Assembly: GCF_005281475.1 (NCBI RefSeq)
Contig: NZ_CP040106.1
Span: 625,501-689,500 of the forward strand
Direction: 5' to 3'
Length of the DNA stretch: 64,000 nucleotides
DNA from: Echinicola rosea
GTDB lineage: Bacteria > Bacteroidota > Bacteroidia > Cytophagales > Cyclobacteriaceae
A program made the translations under genes and the position numbers. Below the pieces are notes generated by a model. It saw only the letters and a list, made by a program, of their open reading frames with translations, had not been told where the DNA came from and made no database searches. This document shows positions 17,930 through 26,053 of the stretch, piece after piece; position 1 is the first letter of the stretch, and each line of letters begins with the position of its first letter.

Positions 17930-18439
17930 CTAAAGTTTTGGAAGAATTTTACTGGCCCTGCTTTTGAAGCCAGCACTGGCATAAGGCATTGAGGACTCGA
18001 TAATTGCCTTCAGCTCTGGCTTTATTTCAGGGTATCTTTCCGAAAGGTTATACACTACTTGCATCGAAAACACCCTAATGGCTATTGGCTCACCGGTATC
18101 CTCCAGCAAACGAAAAGTAACGTCCAAAACCTCCCCTTCAAATTCCGAAGGAACTTCTTGGTATTGTAATACCCGAAGGATATTCCTTTTGATTCCCGCT
18201 ATGATATTGGGTTTTGCCAGCATCGAAATCACTGCATCATAATAGGGCGCCAATAAAGGCGGGTGCTTTTCCACCGCCAATGCCATCGGCCAGGAAGCAC
18301 GCTGAGTAATCCTGTAAGGCCCTGCAGCAAAAACCTCCATCAGCTCCCTGAACCGCTCAGGATCTTCACCAATATAAGACACAATTCCATTCGCCAATTC
18401 CCTGGAATGTCCCTTTTTTAGTTCGGCTTTAATGTCCAT
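17930..18439 (-). CDS. Helical HEAT-repeat-like protein of unknown function
   Basis: 169 aa, all-helical pattern with repeated two-helix units (for example SWPMALAVEKHPPLLAPYYDAVISML, shown by its pieces MALAVEKHPPLL and IAIRVFSMQVVYNLSE). No signal peptide. It ends its frame just 6 bp before the UPF0316 gene's stop region, so it is probably co-transcribed after that gene. The HEAT-like reading is from the helix periodicity only; no function is known. Confidence 0.7.
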   Translation of the reverse strand: MDIKAELKKGHSRELANGIVSYIGEDPERFRELMEVFAAGPYRITQRASWPMALAVEKHPPLLAPYYDAVISMLAKPNIIAGIKRNILRVLQYQEVPSEFEGEVLDVTFRLLEDTGEPIAIRVFSMQVVYNLSERYPEIKPELKAIIESSMPYASAGFKSRASKILPKL

Positions 18440-18445
18440 TTGATA

Positions 18446-19048
18446 TTACTTTCGAACCCTGTTAAACACCCTTGTCGTAAATCGCGGTCTGTCTTCCATC
18501 ACATTGAGGTCATCTTCACTGATCCTTTTGACACTTTCAATGGTATAGAATGCCTTGTCATTGAGCGACTTGATCTTGGTCACAAAACCCTGCAGACTAT
18601 CCCTCTTCATGACCGTAAACAATAAATTCACCTTTCCATACCTTCCTTCAGCACCTACATTGGTAAACCGGAAATCCCGTTCTTTCATATACTCAATCAG
18701 CTCGGGCATCGGCTCCTTGGTAATGACCCTGACCAGCACCCTACCCAGCGCCAGTTTTTCCTCGAACACCATACCAATGTATGTACCTGCACCAAAGCCG
18801 CCTGCGTAGGCCAAATAGGACATGGGATTATCGATATTCTGAAAGATCTGCCCAATGGCCAGCAACCAAATCAATGCTTCAAAGAAGCCCAAAATCGGAG
18901 CTACATTTTTCTTGCCATTCAGAACAAACATAATCCGCAAGGTATTGATGGAGACGTCTCCCACCCTGGCCAAGAAAATCAACAAAGGCATGATGACATA
19001 GCTAAACAAATCGTCATCCATTCCCATTCCGCTAAAGAATTCCTGCAT
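18446..19048 (-). CDS. UPF0316/DUF2179 integral membrane protein
   Basis: 200 aa. Three hydrophobic helices occupy the N-terminal half (VIMPLLIFLARVGDVSINTL, ALIWLLAIGQIF, GFGAGTYIGM) and a soluble DUF2179 domain the C-terminal half (VRVITKEPMPELIEYMKERD, VMKRDSLQGFVTKIK). The LARVGDVSINTLRIMFV motif is characteristic of UPF0316. The function is unknown. The gene sits between the MFS gene (20 bp upstream) and the HEAT-like gene (6 bp downstream) and is likely in one operon with them. Confidence 0.88.
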   Translation of the reverse strand: MQEFFSGMGMDDDLFSYVIMPLLIFLARVGDVSINTLRIMFVLNGKKNVAPILGFFEALIWLLAIGQIFQNIDNPMSYLAYAGGFGAGTYIGMVFEEKLALGRVLVRVITKEPMPELIEYMKERDFRFTNVGAEGRYGKVNLLFTVMKRDSLQGFVTKIKSLNDKAFYTIESVKRISEDDLNVMEDRPRFTTRVFNRVRK

Positions 19049-19067
19049 AAATCAACTGCTTTTGAAT

Positions 19068-20246
19068 TTAAACTTTTATATCCCTGCCTACCTTGGTCCC
19101 TAGCCATGCGAAGGAAAGCGCACAAATAACCATCAATATAACAAGGAGGTTATAGTTATGGAACAAGTCAAATAAGGCCCCTATCAGCAGCGGCCCCAAA
19201 GCCGCCAAATAATACCCTGCTGACTGGGCCATTCCTGATAGCCTGGCCGTAGTGGCCCCTTCGGTGCGTAATCCTATCAAAGTGTACGCCAAACTGATAC
19301 TTGCCCCAAGACAAAAACCTATCAAGGTCAAGGCAATATAAATCACCCAATTGTACTCAAAAAACAATCCAAGAAATCCTATAAAATAGATCATTCCCAT
19401 ACCGAAAGAAATCTTCGCCTGCGTGGTATATTTAACCGCCACCAAGGGCGCCGCAAACGATCCTACCAGACCAACGACCTGCATTAGGCTCATCATCAGC
19501 CCCGCTTGTCCTGCAGTAAAACCTTTATGGATCAGCAAATCCGGCAACCAAGCGATCAAGGTATAAAACATCGTGGATTGGATTCCCATGAAAATACTGA
19601 CTTGCCAGGCAAGCTTGGATTTCCAGACATTCTTTCCTCCAGTAAGCCCCTCATCCGGACCTTTGACTTTATTGGGTTTCACCTGGGGCAGCCAGATCAC
19701 AATCGCCAAGGCTACCAAGGCCACCCATGCAAGCAAAGAACCTCTCCACCCCAGTCCCATGCCTATGGCCAGCGGCACACTTAACCCTGTACCTACGGCC
19801 GCAAAAGCAGACATTCCGGTGGTATAGGAGCTCGTCATGATGCCGATTTTATGGGGAAGTTTCACTTTTATCAAAGGAATGAGCAAGACATTACAGATCA
19901 CGATGCCGATTCCAGACACCGCCGTACCAAAATACAGCAAGAAAGCACCTCCCTGAACCCGAACAATTATCCCAAACGCAATCAGGAACAAGCCCATCAG
20001 AATCGCGCGCACATTCCCAAGGCGCGCTCCAATCGCGGAAGAGAAAAGGGAAAATGTAGCGAAGGACAATAACGGTAAAGTGGTCAAAAAGCCCGCCCAG
20101 GCATTAGAAAGTCCAAGATCTTCACGAATCATCGGAATCAATGGCCCGACAGATGTAATTGAAGGCCTTAAACAAAAGGATACTAAAATAATCCCCGTGA
20201 TAAGCAATCCTTCAGATAAACCCTTGGTTGGAGTTGTCTTTTTCAT
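19068..20246 (-). CDS. MFS transporter, CynX/NimT-like
   Basis: 392 aa, 12 hydrophobic segments. Near the N-terminus LRPSITSVGPLIPMIREDLG matches the CynX/NimT subfamily, and ARLGNVRAILMGLFL is the first cytoplasmic loop. The subfamily includes cyanate and 2-nitroimidazole exporters; the substrate here is unknown. Inner membrane. It precedes the UPF0316 gene by about 20 bp on the same strand. Confidence 0.88.
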   Translation of the reverse strand: MKKTTPTKGLSEGLLITGIILVSFCLRPSITSVGPLIPMIREDLGLSNAWAGFLTTLPLLSFATFSLFSSAIGARLGNVRAILMGLFLIAFGIIVRVQGGAFLLYFGTAVSGIGIVICNVLLIPLIKVKLPHKIGIMTSSYTTGMSAFAAVGTGLSVPLAIGMGLGWRGSLLAWVALVALAIVIWLPQVKPNKVKGPDEGLTGGKNVWKSKLAWQVSIFMGIQSTMFYTLIAWLPDLLIHKGFTAGQAGLMMSLMQVVGLVGSFAAPLVAVKYTTQAKISFGMGMIYFIGFLGLFFEYNWVIYIALTLIGFCLGASISLAYTLIGLRTEGATTARLSGMAQSAGYYLAALGPLLIGALFDLFHNYNLLVILMVICALSFAWLGTKVGRDIKV

Positions 20247-20350
20247 TAGCCTACAAATTTCAGCAATTAAGAAGTACCTACAACCATCTGGATACTAAAA
20301 AAATTCTCCTTTAGCTGAAATTCTTCAAGGTATAATCACTCGTTCCATTA

Positions 20351-21382
20351 TCACTCATGCGCTAAGACCAATGCTTTTACGCACTCCACCCAAGTATCAT
20401 GGGAATTCAGGCAAGGCACCAAATCCCATTGCTGGCCGCCTTCCTCCTCGAATACCTCCTTATATTCCTCCCCTACTTCCACTGTAGTCTCCAGACAATC
20501 TGCCACAAAAGCTGGGGAAAAGGCCAGCACTTTCTTTGCCCCATTACGGGCCAGTTGTCTGATAGTATCTTCTGTATATGGCTGTATCCACGGGTCTTTA
20601 CCAAGTCGGGACTGAAAAGCTGTATGAACTTTTTCTGGCGGCAACCCCAGTTTATCGATCAGCAACCGCGTGTTGTAAAAGCACTGCGCACGGTAACAAT
20701 ATTGATTAGATGGCGTTTGGCGTGCACAGCATTTATCATTCAACTGGCAGTAACCATCACAAGAGGCTTTATGGATTTGCCTCTCCGGGATCCCATGGTA
20801 TGAAAACAAATAGGCATCATACTCCTCTTTTTCTATAAAATCAGTCGCAATATCCTTCCAAGCTTGCAAATAAAGCGGATGATCGACAAACCGTGGCACA
20901 TAGCTCATTGCTGGGATCACCTGCCATTCCTTCACGATCTCCATGACCTTATCAATCACCGACCCATTTGTGGCAGAGGCATATTGTGGAAACAACGGGA
21001 GTACAATGATTTTTTTCACACGCGCCTTTTGGAGTGCTTTTAGCCCCTGCTCGATGCTTGGGGACTGATAGCGCATTGCCATTTCTACATGATACTTTTT
21101 TGCATCCAGTTGCTGTACTACTTTTTCTTTCAGGTCTTCTGTATGAAACAGCAATGGCGAACCTCGGTCTGTCCAGAGCTTCCGGTATTCAGCAGCAGAC
21201 TTTGGTGCCCTAAAGGGCGCAATGATACCGTTTACCAATAGCCAACGTGACAAAAAAGGAATATCAATAACACGACCGTCCATTAAAAATTCCCTTAAGT
21301 ATTTTCTTACATGTCCTACTGCCGTGCTGTCCGGTGTCCCTAAATTCACTAGTAATACTCCTGTTTTTGCCTCTTTACTCAT
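20351..21382 (-). CDS. hemH: Ferrochelatase
   Basis: About 343 aa from ATG 21382 (MSKEAKTGVLLVNLGTPDS); the longer ORF start at 21466 adds unrelated residues. Diagnostic motifs are LLVNLGTPDS, LPLFPQYASATNGSV, SYHGIPERQI with the metal-binding His, and SPAFVADCLETTVEV with the catalytic Glu. A Cys-rich stretch (CDGYCQLNDKCC...) is of the kind that ligates a 2Fe-2S cluster or metal in some ferrochelatases; this role is inference. The enzyme inserts Fe2+ into protoporphyrin IX (or coproporphyrin III in other lineages) as a last step of haem synthesis. No other haem gene is nearby. Confidence 0.93.
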   Translation of the reverse strand: MSKEAKTGVLLVNLGTPDSTAVGHVRKYLREFLMDGRVIDIPFLSRWLLVNGIIAPFRAPKSAAEYRKLWTDRGSPLLFHTEDLKEKVVQQLDAKKYHVEMAMRYQSPSIEQGLKALQKARVKKIIVLPLFPQYASATNGSVIDKVMEIVKEWQVIPAMSYVPRFVDHPLYLQAWKDIATDFIEKEEYDAYLFSYHGIPERQIHKASCDGYCQLNDKCCARQTPSNQYCYRAQCFYNTRLLIDKLGLPPEKVHTAFQSRLGKDPWIQPYTEDTIRQLARNGAKKVLAFSPAFVADCLETTVEVGEEYKEVFEEEGGQQWDLVPCLNSHDTWVECVKALVLAHE

Positions 21383-21540
21383 TGGATATTGTCTCTTTAC
21401 ACGAATATACGGTTTTGGGTAGGAAAAAGGATTACACGTTTTCCCATATCCATCAGTAAACCCCATTTTGGTTTAAATACTCATTTAAGCAAACCAAAAG
21501 TACAACCTATTGTTTCAAAATACCAATTGAATCATCCCAG

Positions 21541-21622
21541 ATCAAGCCGTATTTCTGGGGGAGGTCACTGCAAGGAGGCATAACAAATGCCTTTCTCAGT
21601 GGTTCGCATTTCAAATGCGGAA
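21541..21622. repeat. REP-like palindrome pair, copy 1
   Basis: ATCAAGC..TATTTCTGGGG is followed by two hairpins: GGCATAACAAATGCC and TTCGCATTTCAAATGCGGAA. A close copy lies at 56728-56812. Paired small hairpins of this type resemble REP elements mobilised by IS200-like RAYT transposases; no such transposase is in the window. The rest of 21470-22050 has no gene that I can support. Confidence 0.6.
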
Positions 21623-22050
21623 CTAAAGACTGATCATAGACAGAAACCACCTATATACGGAAGTCGGCAAAATTTCTTGGGGACAAATTTAACCATGTTT
21701 TTATGAAAGAATATATCTCGGGATAAGGTAAAGGACTTTCTCCAATAGCACTCATCGGATTATACCGGGAATTTGCGGGAAATAGCATGGTCAGGGCTGC
21801 TAAAAAAGCATCAAGCGGAAAAGTTGTGGACTGGAAGTTTATTAAATGACAAAACCACCTTTAAATAAAATGTCCATTAATCCCCAATACATCAAGTAGA
21901 TGCTGTAAGCTGGAATTGAAGGAATTTATGACTGCTTAGAGCCGTGTGGCGTATCGCTGGTCCGATAAACACAGAAACTTATTGCCCCTAAAAGTATTGC
22001 TTGATCCCTAAAAGATGAAAAATTACTGCCTTGTTTTTTCCAAAAAAAAG

Positions 22051-22417
22051 GGTTCTATATGATTTACTATGGGTAACTATTACTTTGCATGTCAAATTCT
22101 AGCTTGCCTTTCATCTTGTTGCCTTGTTACTTTTTTCCTTCAGGTGAAAAACGTAACCAAAAAAACCCGCTGCGGTGAGCTATATGACTAAAATCAAAGC
22201 CAGCACTCACGCAGGCAAACTCCTCTATTTGTGCAGCATACCAATTTTTTGTACTGATTCACGTCAAACAAACCTGCGCTTTTTCCAGCCCACTTCTTTG
22301 ATTTCTTAACGTCAAATACCTCAAGGCAGAATAGAAAATTGCCCACTGAAAAGGAACATGAATCAACATTAATTTAACCGGAATAATATCTTTACCCTCT
22401 ATAATCCATATAGAGCC
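22051..22417 (-). mobile_element. MITE-like element MR2, copy D
   Basis: 367 bp with inverted ends GGTTCTATATGATTTACTAT / ATAATCCATATAGAGCC. It is flanked by the direct repeat AAAAAAAAG (22042-22050 and 22418-22426), a 9-bp target duplication. The right flank is the A-tract of the terminator at 22418-22447, so it inserted into a terminator T-run. The interior shares the MR core (GTTAC hairpin near 22128, GCAGG...CCTGC stem) and no gene. Confidence 0.8.
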
Positions 22418-22447
22418 AAAAAAAAGCACCCGCCAAGCGGATGCTTT
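22418..22447 (-). terminator. Intrinsic terminator of the DUF4168 gene
   Basis: On the minus strand, arms AGCATCCGC/GCGGGTGCT (one G-U) with a TTG loop are followed by T8. It lies 27 bp after the DUF4168 stop. The T-run doubles as the insertion target of MR2 copy D. Confidence 0.85.
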
Positions 22448-22474
22448 TTCAATCTATAATAAACACGTGATAAC

Positions 22475-22999
22475 TTATTGCTCTTCCATCTTCTCACTGA
22501 TCAGCGTATCCACTTTAGCGCGTACTTCCTGACTTTGGTTATAAGCCATGGACATTTGTTGGAATTTTTGCACAGACAGGTCATTTTCTTCAATCAATCC
22601 CTGTGCTTTGGTCTGCACTTCTTTCTGGATTGCCATCACTTGTTGTCCCGCTTTATTGAACTTGCCAATTTCCTCTGGATCATCTGAAGCATCCTTCAGT
22701 GAACCTGACTGTTGTGCCTGTGCCAATTCTTGGAAACGCTGTACTTCTAAACCTTCAGCCTTGATCGCGTCCATCATTTTACCTTGCACTTCCTGCTGTA
22801 CTGGAATCAACTCCGCATTGATATTGACAAACTTATCATATTCTTCATCAGTAAAATCTGATGCCTTTGCTGCATTCTGTGGCGCCTGTGGGCTGATTTG
22901 TTGCGCTTGAAGGCTGAATCCCAGCATTACCAATAACGCTGAGAATAGACTTACCTTTGTCATTTGCTTGAAATTAATCATAATTGGTTGGTTTTTCAT
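22475..22999 (-). CDS. DUF4168 domain-containing secreted protein
   Basis: 174 aa from ATG 22999 (MKNQPIMINFKQM), with a signal peptide ending LGFSLQAQ; the ATG at 23041 lies at or upstream of the probable promoter. Two related helical repeats (FTDEEYDKFVNINAELIPVQ and IGKFNKAGQQVMAIQKEVQ) each end with a LxVQxFQ-type motif (LEVQRFQELAQAQ, LSVQKFQQMSMAY), the hallmark of DUF4168. Periplasmic; function unknown. Single gene followed by a strong terminator. Confidence 0.88.
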   Translation of the reverse strand: MKNQPIMINFKQMTKVSLFSALLVMLGFSLQAQQISPQAPQNAAKASDFTDEEYDKFVNINAELIPVQQEVQGKMMDAIKAEGLEVQRFQELAQAQQSGSLKDASDDPEEIGKFNKAGQQVMAIQKEVQTKAQGLIEENDLSVQKFQQMSMAYNQSQEVRAKVDTLISEKMEEQ

Positions 23000-23258
23000 T
23001 TTACGATGTTTTAAGGTACAAATTTTTCTACCCTTTGCCATAAAAACGAAAATTCAGATGTTAAATTATCCTAAAAAAATAAAATAATACAAAATTTTCA
23101 TTTTTTCTGAACAAGACACTTGCACTAAAGCATTTGTCTCCAAGCTTTACCGCAAGCTGTATGCCAATGGCCAATGTTAAAAAAGAAATGTCATTTTTTC
23201 AGGATCAAAAATAACGTTCACCCGGCATTCAGTCTAAAAATGAAACATTAACTTTTAC

Positions 23259-23372
23259 TAACCACAAAGTACTCGAAGGACTACATAAAGGTCACAGATG
23301 TGTTTTGTGTACAATGCCCAACTTTCTATGCGTTCTTCGTGCATACTTGGTGAACTCCGTGGTTAAGGCAAC
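23259..23372. repeat. Isolated CCACAAAG...CCGTGG inverted repeat unit
   Basis: An inverted-end unit beginning ACCACAAAGTACTCGAAGG and ending CTTGGTGAACTCCGTGGT, related in style to the tandem units at 23751-24220. It fills most of the 350-bp gap between the DUF4168 and thioredoxin genes; no gene is visible. Confidence 0.55.
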
Positions 23373-23390
23373 TGCTAACCTCAAAGCCCC

Positions 23391-23696
23391 CTAAACAAAG
23401 CCTTTCAACTGCTGCATTAGCTCCCGTTTGGTCATCAAACCGCCCTTTCTCCAGAGGATCTTTCCTCGCTTGAAAAGAATATAGTGGGGGATGGACCTTA
23501 CCGCAAAGTGGTATGCCGCCTGCTGGTTTTTATCAATATTTATTTTCAATATTTTGACCTTGCCATTAAATTCCCTCTCCGCTTCCTCCAGCACAGGAGA
23601 CATGGTCTGGCACGGGCCACACCAGTCCGCATAAAAGTCCACCAAAATGGGAACCTCAGACTGCTGGATGATATCTTTGAATTTCTTCTTTGCCAT
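23391..23696 (-). CDS. Thioredoxin-like protein
   Basis: 101 aa, single thioredoxin domain. The active site is WCGPC (Cys26/Cys29) in ILVDFYADWCGPC, and the cis-Pro lies in RSIPHYILF. No signal peptide, so it should be a cytoplasmic disulfide reductase. The length equals that of compact thioredoxins. It is monocistronic between repeat-rich gaps. Confidence 0.92.
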   Translation of the reverse strand: MAKKKFKDIIQQSEVPILVDFYADWCGPCQTMSPVLEEAEREFNGKVKILKINIDKNQQAAYHFAVRSIPHYILFKRGKILWRKGGLMTKRELMQQLKGFV

Positions 23697-23750
23697 AACC
23701 AGGATCTTTTAATGAAATCTACAATTTAACAAGACACTAAATTTATGTTT

Positions 23751-24220
23751 TGCCACTAAGGCTCAAAGACACTATTTTTTTTACTGGACACCAAACCCTA
23801 AAAACCTCAGCCAGCAACAATTTCTTTGTGGCGACTTCGTGGCACCCCATATCTATTGGCCACTAAGGCTCAAAGACACCAAGGATTTTGCATCATTCAA
23901 ACACAACAAAACTAAACCTCAAACAACAACTTCGGAACTTGGTGACTTCGTGGCACCCCTATCTTTTGGCCACTAAGGCTCAAAGACACCAAGGATTTTA
24001 CATCATTCCAACATAACAAAATCCAAACCTCAAACAACAAATTCGGAACTTGGTGACTTCGTGGCACCCCTATATCTATTGACCACTAAGGCTCGAAGGC
24101 ACCAAGGATTTTACATCATTCCAACATAACAAAATCCAAACCTCAAACAACAAATTCGGAACTTGGTGACTTCGTGGCACCCCTATCTTTTGGCCACTAA
24201 GGCTCGAAGGCACTATTTTT
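23751..24220. repeat. Tandem array of about 110-bp units (four copies plus a partial)
   Basis: Units begin CCACTAAGGCTC at about 23753, 23860, 23970, 24083 and 24194, a spacing of 107-113 bp. Each unit ends CTTGGTGACTTCGTGGC, so each is itself an inverted-end module. Middle units share ATTTTACATCATTCCAAC; the first has a different middle (ACCAAACCCTAAAAACCTC) that reappears at 24778. Non-coding. Confidence 0.85.
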
Positions 24221-24584
24221 GGCTCTATATGGATTATAGTGGGTGAAGATAAAATGTCGGTTATTTTACCGTTGATTCATAACCTTTTCCAATGGGGAAT
24301 TTCCTGTTCTGCCTTGAGGTATTTGACGTTAAGAAATCAAAGAAGTGGGCTGGAAAAGGCGCAGGCTTGTCTGACGTGAATCAGCACAAAATGTTGGTTT
24401 GCTGCTCAAATGGAGGAGTTTGCCTGCGCGAGTACTGGCTTTGATTTTAGTCAAACACCTCACCGCAGCGGTTTTTTTTGGTTACTTTTTTGACCTGAAG
24501 CAAAAAAGTAACAAGGTAACTAAGTGAAAGTCATGCTATAATTTGGCATACAAAGTAAAAGTTACCCACAAATCATATAGAACC
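24221..24584 (+). mobile_element. MITE-like element MR2, copy E, with 8-bp target duplication
   Basis: 364 bp, ends GGCTCTATATGGATTATAG / CAAATCATATAGAACC. A perfect direct repeat CTATTTTT flanks it (24213-24220 and 24585-24592). The core hairpin GTTACTTTTTTG...CAAAAAAGTAAC (from 24481) is intact and would be an empty intron target. The element is inserted in the last tandem unit of the array at 23751. Non-coding. Confidence 0.88.
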
Positions 24585-24600
24585 CTATTTTTATTACTAG

Positions 24601-24768
24601 CCTCAGTTCGGTTATAAAATCGTCACTGCGAGGCTTAGAGGGAGATATGAGGGGTGGAAGCCGTGGCAGTCTCAGTATTTCGGGATTGCCACACCCTTTT
24701 CCAACCCACATCCTCCTTAAAAGGGTTCGAAATGACGTTTTTAATACTAAAATTAAGTCGAGCTCAGG
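24601..24768. mobile_element. Palindromic CGTCA-type repeat flanked by TTACTAG duplications
   Basis: 168 bp starting CCTCAGTTCGG and ending CGAGCTCAGG, with internal TCGTCACTGCGAGG...AAATGACG and GGCAGTCTC...GATTGCCAC inverted parts, like the widespread CGTCATTGCGAGG repeats. TTACTAG occurs on both sides (24594-24600, 24769-24775). Removing it and MR2 copy E rebuilds the sequence of the first tandem unit at 23772-23800. The continuation of that unit runs to 24834. Confidence 0.7.
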
Positions 24769-24846
24769 TTACTAGATACCAAACCCTAAAAACCTCAGCC
24801 AGCAACAATTTCTTTGTGGCGACTTCGTGGCCTTCTCTTCATTAAA

Positions 24847-24873
24847 CAAAAAAAGCCCGGATTTCCGGGCTCT
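24847..24873 (-). terminator. Intrinsic terminator of the bamA-ompH operon
   Basis: Minus-strand hairpin AGCCCGGA/TCCGGGCT with a 2-nt centre, followed by T7, 21 bp past the stop of the last ompH gene. Confidence 0.88.
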
Positions 24874-24894
24874 TTGTCTCTAATATTTTATTGA

Positions 24895-25455
24895 TTACTG
24901 AGGTAGATCAGCTTCTTCTGGCATTTGCTCTGGAAGTTCGATGCCCAGTTTTGCCGCTACTAACTCTGTAAACTTGTCAGCTTCCTTCGTGTAAAGCAAC
25001 ACGGGAGATTGTCCGGCAGTTTCAGAGAGGATGTGCGTATAGTTATGCTCAGCTGCCACAGCGTTGATGGCATTGAACACTTTGGTTTGTACCGGCTCAA
25101 GTAGCTCGCTCAACTTTCTTTGGTAAGAAACCTGCGCATCTTGCTCATATTTTGCTACCTCATCTCTCAGTTTAGTCAACTCCTGCTCCTTGGTAGCCCT
25201 TGCTTCTTCTGTCATGGTTTGGGCAGCCTGCTGATAAGACTGTACTTCTCTTTGGAAGTTTTGTGTCTTTGTCTGTACGTTAGTTTGCAATTGCTTGCCA
25301 TAATCCTGCATGTCGGCGTCGATCTGTTGCATCTCCGGCATCAGGCTCATCAGTACCTCCACATTCGTATAGCCAATTTTGATATCTTGCTGGGCTTTTG
25401 CCACAAAGCTCAAACAAAATAAAGCAACGGCTGATAAGATAATTCTCACTTTCAT
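24895..25455 (-). CDS. OmpH/Skp-family periplasmic chaperone (second copy)
   Basis: 186 aa, signal peptide MKVRIILSAVALFCLSFVAKA. The mature protein begins IKIGYTNVEVLMSLMPEMQQ (typical OmpH start), then a long Gln-rich coiled coil (QTNVQTKTQNFQREVQSYQQ) and a C-terminal strand region (LLYTKEADKFTELVAAKLGI). Skp-type trimers hold unfolded outer-membrane proteins in a tentacle cavity. It follows the other ompH gene by 19 bp and ends the uppS-bamA-ompH-ompH operon. Confidence 0.92.
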   Translation of the reverse strand: MKVRIILSAVALFCLSFVAKAQQDIKIGYTNVEVLMSLMPEMQQIDADMQDYGKQLQTNVQTKTQNFQREVQSYQQAAQTMTEEARATKEQELTKLRDEVAKYEQDAQVSYQRKLSELLEPVQTKVFNAINAVAAEHNYTHILSETAGQSPVLLYTKEADKFTELVAAKLGIELPEQMPEEADLPQ

Positions 25456-25474
25456 AATCTGTTGTTTAATTAAG

Positions 25475-26050
25475 TTATTTGTTTTCTTCTGTTGTATTTT
25501 CAGTTTCTTGCGCTTCCTTTTCCTTATTCACGCTACTTTCATCTATTCCCAATTCATCGATGACAAAATCGGAATAGTCATGAATGGGATCGGTATAGAT
25601 CATGGACAGATCGGCAGCCTTATCAAACATAATGGCAATACCGTTTCTTTTGGACACCCTGTCGATGGCATCGAAAATCTTTGACTGCAGGGGCTTCATC
25701 AGCTCATCCTGCTTCTGATAGTACTCACCATTTATCCCAAAGACCCTGGTATTGTAGTTACTGGCAGCTTTTTCCTTTTGGCGAATAGCCTCCATCCGTT
25801 CCTTGTACATGTCCTCGGTCAGCAAGACTTCTTCTGCTTTCAGGGCATTGTACATTTCCTTGATCTCTTTCTCCAAATTCTGTGCCTCTTTTTTCCATGC
25901 TGTCGCTTGTTTCTTAAGCTCTTCCTGGACGATTTTATAGTCAGGATGCTTGTTAAGGATGTATTCCGAATCCACAAACCCTATTTTTTGGGCTTGTGCT
26001 GCGGAAGTCACTAACAGCAGAAAAAATACGATTTTAAGACACTTTAACAT
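25475..26050 (-). CDS. OmpH/Skp-family periplasmic chaperone (first copy)
   Basis: 191 aa, signal peptide MLKCLKIVFFLLLVTSAAQA followed by KIGFVDSEYILNKHPDYK, the OmpH start motif, then a charged coiled coil and the C-terminal block IAIMFDKAADLSMIYTDP. A Glu/Lys/Asn-rich tail is present. It begins 3 bp after the bamA stop, so it is surely co-transcribed. The two ompH genes are diverged paralogues, not recent duplicates. Confidence 0.92.
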   Translation of the reverse strand: MLKCLKIVFFLLLVTSAAQAQKIGFVDSEYILNKHPDYKIVQEELKKQATAWKKEAQNLEKEIKEMYNALKAEEVLLTEDMYKERMEAIRQKEKAASNYNTRVFGINGEYYQKQDELMKPLQSKIFDAIDRVSKRNGIAIMFDKAADLSMIYTDPIHDYSDFVIDELGIDESSVNKEKEAQETENTTEENK

Positions 26051-26053
26051 CTA

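Noticed and set aside
23751..24220. CRISPR-like array
   Set aside because: Units are about 110 bp and nearly continuous, without short repeats separated by unique spacers, and no cas genes are present.
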